From positions 1 to 9,318 of the forward strand of contig JAVBSC010000078.1 in the NCBI GenBank assembly GCA_031547305.1: a stretch of DNA of 9,318 bases, in the 5' to 3' direction. The position numbers and the translations under genes were made by a program. The notes under the pieces are model-generated. The model saw only the letters and a list, made by a program, of their open reading frames with translations. It did not search any database and was not told where the DNA came from. Origin of the DNA: JAVBSC01 sp031547305. GTDB taxonomy: Bacteria; Desulfobacterota; Desulfovibrionia; Desulfovibrionales; Desulfovibrionaceae. Below are positions 4,966 to 9,318 of the stretch, one piece after another (positions within the stretch are counted from its first letter, which is position 1; the number at the start of each line of letters is the position of its first letter).

Positions 4966-6258
4966 TTAATCATTCAGCCGGGTATCCGTCACGCGTTTGG
5001 ATTTGCCAAAGGAGCGCGGCAGGGTTCCGGGGTCCGCTATTTTCACGGTACAGGAGATCAGCAGTTTGGAATGCAGGGTTTTAGCCAGGCGTTTAGCAAG
5101 ATCGTCATCGTTGCCGGCCGTGGCATCCGGGCTGCGTTCCACCTGGATGTCCATAAGATCTTTGGCTTCGTGGCGGCTGAGGTCAATATGATATTCGGAG
5201 CCGAGTTCCGGGAAGTGGTGGAAGGCGTCGGCTATCTGGCCGGGGTAAATATTCACGCCCCGGAAGATGAACATATCGTCCGAGCGCCCGAGCAAGTGGT
5301 CGTGCCGGGGCATGGAACAGCCGCAGGGGCAGGCGCCGGGCATCAGGCGGGTGATGTCCCTGGTGCGGTAGCGGATAAGGGGCGAGGCTTCCTTGCACAG
5401 GGTGGTTACCACCATTTCGCCGATTTCTCCGGGAGCCACTGGCTTAAGGGTCTCCGGGTCAATGATCTCGATGATGAAAAAGTCCGCCCAGTAGTGCAGG
5501 CCCGTACGCAGGTCGCATTCCAAAGAAGTGCCCGGCCCGTACATTTCCGTCATGCCGCCGATGTTGTAGCTTTGGGTGACGCCAAGGTGCTCTTCAAAGG
5601 CCTTGCGCATTTTCGGGCTGTGGCCTTCGGCTCCGAAAATAACTTTCTTCAGAGATATTTTATCCGCCAGGCCTCCGCGCTGCACTTCCTCGCCCATGAG
5701 CAAGGCCATGGATGCGGTGCTGCCCAGGCAGGTCGTGCCCATGTCCGCAAGCATCTGGAGATGGATTTCCAGGTTGCCCGCGCCCACCGGGATGGACATG
5801 GCCCCAAAAAGCTCGCAGCCAAGCTGGAATCCGGCTCCGGCGGTCCACAAACCGTAGCCGACAGCCACCTGCACGCGGTCTTCCCTGGTCAGGCCGGCCA
5901 ACTCGTAGCAACGGGCCATCTGGGTGGAAAAAATATTCACATCCCTGGCTGTATAAGCCAGCACCTTGCGTTTGCCCGTGGTGCCTGAAGAAGCGTGCAC
6001 CCGCACAACCTTGCGCTGCGGCACGGACAAAAACGGCAACGGGTAACCGTAACGCAAATCATCCGCAGTGCTGAAGGGCAGCCTGCTCAAATCGCCCAAA
6101 CCGCGTATGTCGCCAGGTTCCAGCCCGGCCGCCTTAAAAGACGCCTGATACTGAGGGTTGTTCTTGTAGGCGTGCTTCACACTCCAGAGCAGGCCACGCT
6201 CCTGAAGTGACGAAAGCTCATCCTCGGTATACTCGGGAATAAAACGACGCTCGATCAT
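4966..6258 (-). CDS. paaK: Phenylacetate-CoA ligase family protein (AMP-forming)
   Basis: A 430-residue cytoplasmic enzyme of the adenylate-forming superfamily, which activates aryl acids such as phenylacetate with ATP and CoA. Motifs seen are the ATP loop HASSGTTGKRKV (88-99), IFGAEGHS (207-214), YNIGGMTEMYGPG (231-243), PLIRYRTRD (293-301), CPCGC (310-314), LLGRSDDMFIFRGVNIYP (322-339) and a C-terminal GKSKRV (419-424) carrying the likely catalytic Lys. Length matches PaaK (about 430). The ATG at 6258 fits the family N-terminus and has a GAGG ribosome site 5 nt upstream; an open frame continues 52 codons further up but does not look like protein. In anaerobes such proteins often accompany indolepyruvate oxidoreductase and amino-acid fermentation, but no such partner is here. 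The substrate is therefore uncertain. It is divergent from purD. Confidence 0.92.
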   Translation of the reverse strand: MIERRFIPEYTEDELSSLQERGLLWSVKHAYKNNPQYQASFKAAGLEPGDIRGLGDLSRLPFSTADDLRYGYPLPFLSVPQRKVVRVHASSGTTGKRKVLAYTARDVNIFSTQMARCYELAGLTREDRVQVAVGYGLWTAGAGFQLGCELFGAMSIPVGAGNLEIHLQMLADMGTTCLGSTASMALLMGEEVQRGGLADKISLKKVIFGAEGHSPKMRKAFEEHLGVTQSYNIGGMTEMYGPGTSLECDLRTGLHYWADFFIIEIIDPETLKPVAPGEIGEMVVTTLCKEASPLIRYRTRDITRLMPGACPCGCSMPRHDHLLGRSDDMFIFRGVNIYPGQIADAFHHFPELGSEYHIDLSRHEAKDLMDIQVERSPDATAGNDDDLAKRLAKTLHSKLLISCTVKIADPGTLPRSFGKSKRVTDTRLND

Positions 6259-6389
6259 TACCGCCTCAACTGTACAAACGAATACGCTTGCGGGTTTTTG
6301 CAAAATTCCGTATCCCGGTTCTGCTATCACGAAATCGGGCGGCCGAAAACCTAAAAAATGAGGGGGCGCTGCCCATCCCAAGGAGATTC

Positions 6390-6406
6390 GGGGGACGGAG
6401 TCCCCC
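6390..6406. repeat. GGGGGAC/GTCCCCC hairpin in the paaK-purD divergent region
   Basis: GGGGGAC (6390-6396), loop GGA, GTCCCCC (6400-6406): a perfect 7 bp stem that ends 22 bp before the purD start. A weaker GGGC-GCT-GCCC hairpin sits close by, at about 6364-6374. The two resemble REP-like palindromes. In the purD transcript the stem would lie just upstream of the AGGAGG ribosome site without covering it. Confidence 0.4.
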
Positions 6407-6428
6407 CGCTCCAAACAGGAGGCAATAC

Positions 6429-7733
6429 TTGAAAATTTTAATAATAGGTTCTGGCGGCAGGGAACATGCTCTGGCCTGGAAGATCCGGCAGAGTCCGCTG
6501 CTTGGGGAATTATTCATCGCGCCGGGCAATGGCGGCACGGCCTTGGAAGGCCGCAATGTGCCCATAGCGGATAATGACATCAAAGGACTGACGGGCTTTA
6601 TCAAGAAGGAAGGCGTGGATTTAGTGGTGCCTGGCCCGGAATTGCCCCTGGTTCTGGGCATTGCGGACGCCTGTGCGGAAATGGGCGTGCCCTGTTTTGG
6701 TCCCAAGGCCTATGCTGCGCAACTGGAGGGATCCAAGATTTTTTCCAAGCGGCTGATGCGCGAAACCGGGGTGCCCACGGCGGAATTCGAGGAATTTGAC
6801 GATTACGGCAACGCCTTGGCGTATGTGAAAGCCATGGGCGCGCCCATCGTCATAAAAGCGGACGGACTGGCCGCCGGCAAGGGCGTGGTGGTAGCCAGGA
6901 GTGTGGAAGAAGCGGCCGAGGCCCTGGATCAGATGTTGGTGAAAAAAGTTTTTGGCAAGGCCGGAGAAAAGGTGGTGGCGGAGGCCGCGCTAAAAGGCGA
7001 GGAAGCTTCGTTCCTGGCCTTTTGCGACGATGAGACGGTGATCCCCCTTCCGGCGGCCCAGGACCACAAGGCGGCCTTTGACGGCGACACCGGCCCGAAC
7101 ACCGGCGGCATGGGCGCATACAGCCCGGCCCCGATCCTGCCGGAATCCCGCTACGCGGAGATCAGCGACCTGGCAATCCGGCCGATCCTGCGCGGCCTCA
7201 AAGCCAAGGGGCATCCTTTTAAGGGCATTCTGTATGCCGGCCTGATGATGACGGAGCAAGGCCCGAAAGTGCTGGAGTACAACGTGCGCTTCGGGGATCC
7301 GGAATGCCAGCCCTTGCTCATGCGCCTGAAGGGCGATCTTCCGGACATCATGCTGGCCTGCGCCCAGGGCCGGCTGGCGGAAAAAAAACTTGAGCACGAT
7401 CCCAGGCCGGCCATTTGCGTTGTTCTGGCCGCCAAAGGGTACCCCGGCGCCTATCCCAAGGGAATGCCCATCCACGGCATTGAGCGGGCGGAAGCCGTCG
7501 CGCCGGGGAAGATCAAGGTCTTCCAGGCCGGCACAAAACTGGAAAACGGGCAAACTCTGGCCAATGGCGGCCGGATTCTGGGCATTACCGCTCTGGGTCC
7601 GGATCTGGCCGAGGCGCAAAAGACCGCTTATGCGGCGGTGGAGCAAATCCGCATGGAACAGGGGCAGTTCCGCCGCGATATTGGCAACAAGGGCATAAAT
7701 CATTGCTGGGCTTGCGGCGGCGCCAAGGTTTAA
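6429..7733 (+). CDS. purD: Phosphoribosylamine-glycine ligase (GAR synthetase)
   Basis: A 434-residue cytoplasmic ATP-grasp enzyme that joins glycine to phosphoribosylamine in the second step of purine synthesis. Domains run in the usual order: an N-domain with GSGGREHALAW (7-17), PGPELPLVLGIAD (68-80), the ATP-grasp part with GSKIFSKRLM (101-110), IKADGLAAGKGVVV (142-155), GEEASFLAF (190-198), AAQDHKAAFDGDTGPNTGGM (209-228) and EYNVRFGDPECQ (283-294), then the C-domain. The start is TTG at 6429, supported by a perfect AGGAGG 6 nt upstream and by the family N-terminus MKILIIGSGG; the open frame continues upstream but does not look like protein. Length is slightly above the usual 420-430 because of a C-terminal tail, NHCWACGGAKV (424-434), after the normal end. 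It is divergent from paaK. Confidence 0.97.
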   Translation: MKILIIGSGGREHALAWKIRQSPLLGELFIAPGNGGTALEGRNVPIADNDIKGLTGFIKKEGVDLVVPGPELPLVLGIADACAEMGVPCFGPKAYAAQLEGSKIFSKRLMRETGVPTAEFEEFDDYGNALAYVKAMGAPIVIKADGLAAGKGVVVARSVEEAAEALDQMLVKKVFGKAGEKVVAEAALKGEEASFLAFCDDETVIPLPAAQDHKAAFDGDTGPNTGGMGAYSPAPILPESRYAEISDLAIRPILRGLKAKGHPFKGILYAGLMMTEQGPKVLEYNVRFGDPECQPLLMRLKGDLPDIMLACAQGRLAEKKLEHDPRPAICVVLAAKGYPGAYPKGMPIHGIERAEAVAPGKIKVFQAGTKLENGQTLANGGRILGITALGPDLAEAQKTAYAAVEQIRMEQGQFRRDIGNKGINHCWACGGAKV

Positions 7734-7779
7734 GGCGGTTGCGCACTTTTTTCCGGAGGCGTGAGTTATTCATGAATGA

Positions 7780-7795
7780 TCTGGCTTCCGCCAGA
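7780..7795 (+). terminator. Weak hairpin after purD
   Basis: TCTGGC-TTCC-GCCAGA is a perfect 6 bp stem with a 4 nt loop, 46 bp beyond the purD stop, followed by CAAGTTTGCT. The T-run is short, so termination is uncertain. It overlaps a weak promoter-like pair (TGGCTT, 17 bp, TAGACT at 7782-7810) that could serve the CBS gene. Confidence 0.28.
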
Positions 7796-7851
7796 CAAGT
7801 TTGCTAGACTAAACTCAGCCGGCATCAACTTTACCTTTTAAGGAGGCCCGC

Positions 7852-8310
7852 ATGTTGACAGCGCGCGATATCATGACCCCAAATCCTGTTTCCGTCCCGG
7901 TGGGCACAAAGGTGACCGAAGCGGCGCGCATTATGCTGGATAAGCATTTTAACGGTCTGCCGGTGGTTGAGGCGGACGGCACGTTGCTCGGCGTGATCTG
8001 CCAGAGCGATTTGGTGGTGCAGAACAAAAAGCTGCGCCTGCCCTCCTTTTTTGTGGTGCTGGACGGGATTATCCCCTTGCGGTCCACAAAAAACTTTGAG
8101 GAGGAGATTCGCCAGATGACCGCCACCAACGTGGAGGACGCCATGACCAGCAATCCCCGCACGGTTCCCCCGGAGGCCACGCTGGAGGAAATAGCCGCCC
8201 TTATGGCGGACGAGAAGCACTATACCTTGCCGGTTGTGGAAGATGGAAAGCTGATCGGAGTGGTTGGCAAAGAAGACGTGCTGCGCACCCTGCTGGCGGA
8301 AAAAGACTGA
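7852..8310 (+). CDS. CBS-domain pair protein
   Basis: A 152-residue soluble protein made of two CBS domains, at about 1-60 and 94-150. Each begins with a typical DIMTPNPVSV or DAMTSNPRTV segment and ends with the GVICQSD or GVVGKED strand-helix. Such pairs bind adenine nucleotides (AMP, ATP, SAM) and act as energy sensors, usually on a partner. No catalytic domain is attached, so the partner is unknown. Between them lies a linker, LPSFFVVLDGIIPLRSTKNF (63-82), of a kind I recall from stand-alone CBS proteins. The ATG has AGGAGG 5 nt upstream. A 118 bp gap separates it from purD, so it may have its own promoter or be co-transcribed. Confidence 0.9.
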   Translation: MLTARDIMTPNPVSVPVGTKVTEAARIMLDKHFNGLPVVEADGTLLGVICQSDLVVQNKKLRLPSFFVVLDGIIPLRSTKNFEEEIRQMTATNVEDAMTSNPRTVPPEATLEEIAALMADEKHYTLPVVEDGKLIGVVGKEDVLRTLLAEKD

Positions 8311-8350
8311 GGAGGCCTCACCTCGGAGACAAAACACATTCCGCTCAAAG

Positions 8351-8393
8351 ACCGGCCTGGCCTTGCGCATCTGTGCCGCAAGGCCAGGCCGGT
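8351..8393. terminator. Long perfect stem, probable bidirectional terminator
   Basis: Two 17 bp arms (8351-8367 and 8377-8393) are perfectly complementary around a 9 nt loop. On the plus strand the stem is followed by GATTTTAAGG, and on the minus strand by CTTTGAGC. It lies between the convergent CBS gene (ends 8310) and the B-box-like gene (ends 8431), so it can end both transcripts. The stem is longer than in most intrinsic terminators and the T-runs are short. Confidence 0.75.
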
Positions 8394-8430
8394 GATTTTA
8401 AGGGCATTGCATCATTAAAAACGCGAATCA

Positions 8431-8976
8431 TCAGGCCAACAGACGCTGGCACTCGGCAATTTCTCTGCCGCTGTTGGAAAAAGAACGATAAAAACGGTAA
8501 GCGTTGAACGGCGCGATAATTGTTCCGAAAATAAACCCAAAGCAGAGCTTGATAATGAGCCCGATCAGCACCCCGCCGCCGTTGCCGGAACTCAAAAGCG
8601 CGCGGTCCACGGCCCGGTCGGACTCGGAACCGCGCATGCCCGCCCAGGCGTTGGGCAGCCCGGCAATCCCAAAGCAGATGACGATGTTGAAAACCGCGTT
8701 GGAAACAGCGCCGCCGCCGCCTTTTACAAGCGCCGCCCCTGCGGTGACAATCCCAAGCCCCATAAGCAGGCCAGTCAAAACAAGGCAGACAGCGGACTTA
8801 ATCCTTACCCGGCTGTGTTCCATAATACTTTCTTTAATCAAGGCCGGGGCGCAACCGCTGCAAACCGGCTTTGCGTCACGCGTCGCCGCCGCGTTGACGC
8901 AGTCAGCGCACATGCCGACTCCGCAGTGGGAGCAAGCGGCCACCGCCGGGTTGGAAGCGTGCCTAAGGCAATTCAT
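8431..8976 (-). CDS. Membrane protein with an N-terminal B-box-like zinc motif
   Basis: A 181-residue protein of unknown function. The first 42 residues have a B-box-type Cys/His pattern: C3, H6, C15, C18, C23, C26, C39 and C42, enough for two zinc ions. Three hydrophobic segments follow, at about 62-84, 93-112 and 135-158, rich in Gly. The zinc part is likely cytoplasmic. Bacterial proteins that join such a motif to membrane helices are common hypotheticals, and I know no firm function. The ATG at 8976 was chosen because GGAG lies 8 nt upstream; an in-frame TTG at 9003 would add nine residues and looks weaker. It sits between a shared terminator and the end of an rRNA operon, 264 bp from the 5S gene on the same strand. 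Confidence 0.82.
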   Translation of the reverse strand: MNCLRHASNPAVAACSHCGVGMCADCVNAAATRDAKPVCSGCAPALIKESIMEHSRVRIKSAVCLVLTGLLMGLGIVTAGAALVKGGGGAVSNAVFNIVICFGIAGLPNAWAGMRGSESDRAVDRALLSSGNGGGVLIGLIIKLCFGFIFGTIIAPFNAYRFYRSFSNSGREIAECQRLLA

Positions 8977-9182
8977 ACGATTATCTCCAAGGTGAATATT
9001 CAAAGAGCCGGTTGACTAACACAAGAAATTCCCACTGTATACTCAAACTTCTCCGCGCCCCATGGGCCGCTCAGGCGGTAACTAATTTGGGGAAGACATG
9101 TAGGGTGTGCGGTCCGGACGCGATACCTCCGTTCATGGTGGTGGGTATTCCTAAAGGGATGTGTGGTAGGCCCAGATCAGCG

Positions 9183-9216
9183 GAATCCCCCTCAGCGTTT
9201 GGCGTAAGGGGGATTC
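9183..9216 (-). terminator. 10 bp stem-loop downstream of the 5S rRNA
   Basis: GAATCCCCCT (9183-9192) and AGGGGGATTC (9207-9216) form a perfect 10 bp stem with a 14 nt loop, about 25 nt beyond the 5S 3' end. A smaller ACCGC/GCGGT hairpin (9220-9234) sits between them. Neither is followed by a U-run in the rRNA direction. Position suggests rRNA 3' processing or termination. The rest of the gap (8977-9182) shows no gene and no convincing promoter. Confidence 0.45.
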
Positions 9217-9240
9217 ATAACCGCTTGTGGCGGTAAGATA

Positions 9241-9318
9241 ATGCCGGCGTCGTCCTACTTTCCCACGCATGAGTACGCAGTATCATCGGCGAAGAGGCGC
9301 TTGACTTCCGGGTTCGGA
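9241..9318 (-). rRNA. rrf: 5S ribosomal RNA (3' part; 5' end outside the window)
   Basis: On the minus strand the sequence contains the 5S landmarks in order: TCCGAACCCGGAAGTCAAG, then CGCCGATGATACTGC, then GTGGGAAAGTAGGACG and an end at GCCGGCAT. About 78 nt are present, and by comparison with a 120 nt 5S about 42 nt at the 5' side are missing. The 3' end is set by analogy with E. coli 5S and may be off by a few bases. It is presumably the last gene of a 16S-23S-5S operon coming from the right. Confidence 0.93.

Noticed and set aside
4939..5988. 349-codon plus-strand open frame antisense to paaK
   Set aside because: paaK on the other strand has full-length family motifs and a ribosome site. 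This frame has none.
6990..7703. 237-codon minus-strand open frame antisense to purD
   Set aside because: It is a shadow of purD, with no ribosome site and no recognisable motif.
7771..7806. 11-codon mini frame (MNDLASARQVC) before the CBS gene
   Set aside because: The GGAGG upstream is too far (about 13 nt) from the ATG. It overlaps the hairpin and the promoter-like boxes and is likely chance.
7831..8370. 179-codon minus-strand open frame antisense to the CBS gene
   Set aside because: It ends inside the opposite gene and begins within the 17 bp terminator stem. The CBS domains on the plus strand explain the region.
9071..9136. 21-codon minus-strand frame beginning MNGGIASGPH
   Set aside because: No ribosome site precedes it, and it has no link to a downstream gene that would support a leader peptide.
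9012..9236. 74-codon plus-strand open frame next to the 5S gene
   Set aside because: It spans the structured 5S downstream region, has no ribosome site and no protein-like motif. It is probably chance.

Overview
The window looks like chromosomal DNA from a sulfate-reducing bacterium of the Desulfovibrionaceae. The main reason is the left third: a minus-strand operon that starts with a ten-haem c-type cytochrome and continues with rnfC, rnfD and rnfG. A multihaem cytochrome gene leading an rnf operon is typical of Desulfovibrio. The moderately high GC, the phenylacetate-CoA ligase family protein and the Cys-rich and B-box-like small proteins fit this. The species cannot be named from the window.

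Layout. (1) 1-3055, minus strand: decahaem cytochrome, rnfC, rnfD and the first 21 codons of rnfG, tightly packed with 18-19 bp gaps and an 8 bp overlap. (2) 3056-3686: a 631 bp gene-free stretch. It holds a GC-rich part with two large inverted repeats (3215-3289 and 3306-3340) and an AT-rich part (about 3380-3575) with promoter-like sequences pointing at the rnf operon. (3) 3687-6258, minus strand: tag (3-methyladenine DNA glycosylase I), a small protein with two copies of a four-Cys motif, and paaK (phenylacetate-CoA ligase family). (4) 6429-8310, plus strand: purD with a TTG start and a strong ribosome site, then a protein with two CBS domains. (5) 8351-8393: a 17 bp perfect stem between convergent genes. 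(6) 8431-8976, minus strand: a membrane protein with a B-box-like zinc motif. (7) 9241-9318, minus strand: the 3' part of a 5S rRNA, so an rRNA operon enters from the right.

How it works together. Rnf is a membrane ion pump that couples ferredoxin oxidation to a second acceptor. Here the cytochrome gene leads the operon, and RnfC appears to lack the usual glycine-rich nucleotide/flavin site. RnfD also appears to lack the threonine that normally carries covalent FMN. Together these suggest a complex that exchanges electrons with the periplasmic cytochrome pool rather than, or as well as, NADH. The other genes (DNA repair, purine synthesis, aryl-CoA activation, nucleotide sensing) are ordinary housekeeping or accessory functions with no visible link to Rnf.

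I see no CRISPR array, insertion sequence, phage gene or tRNA. The most interesting material is the variant Rnf/cytochrome operon and the structured leader in front of it.
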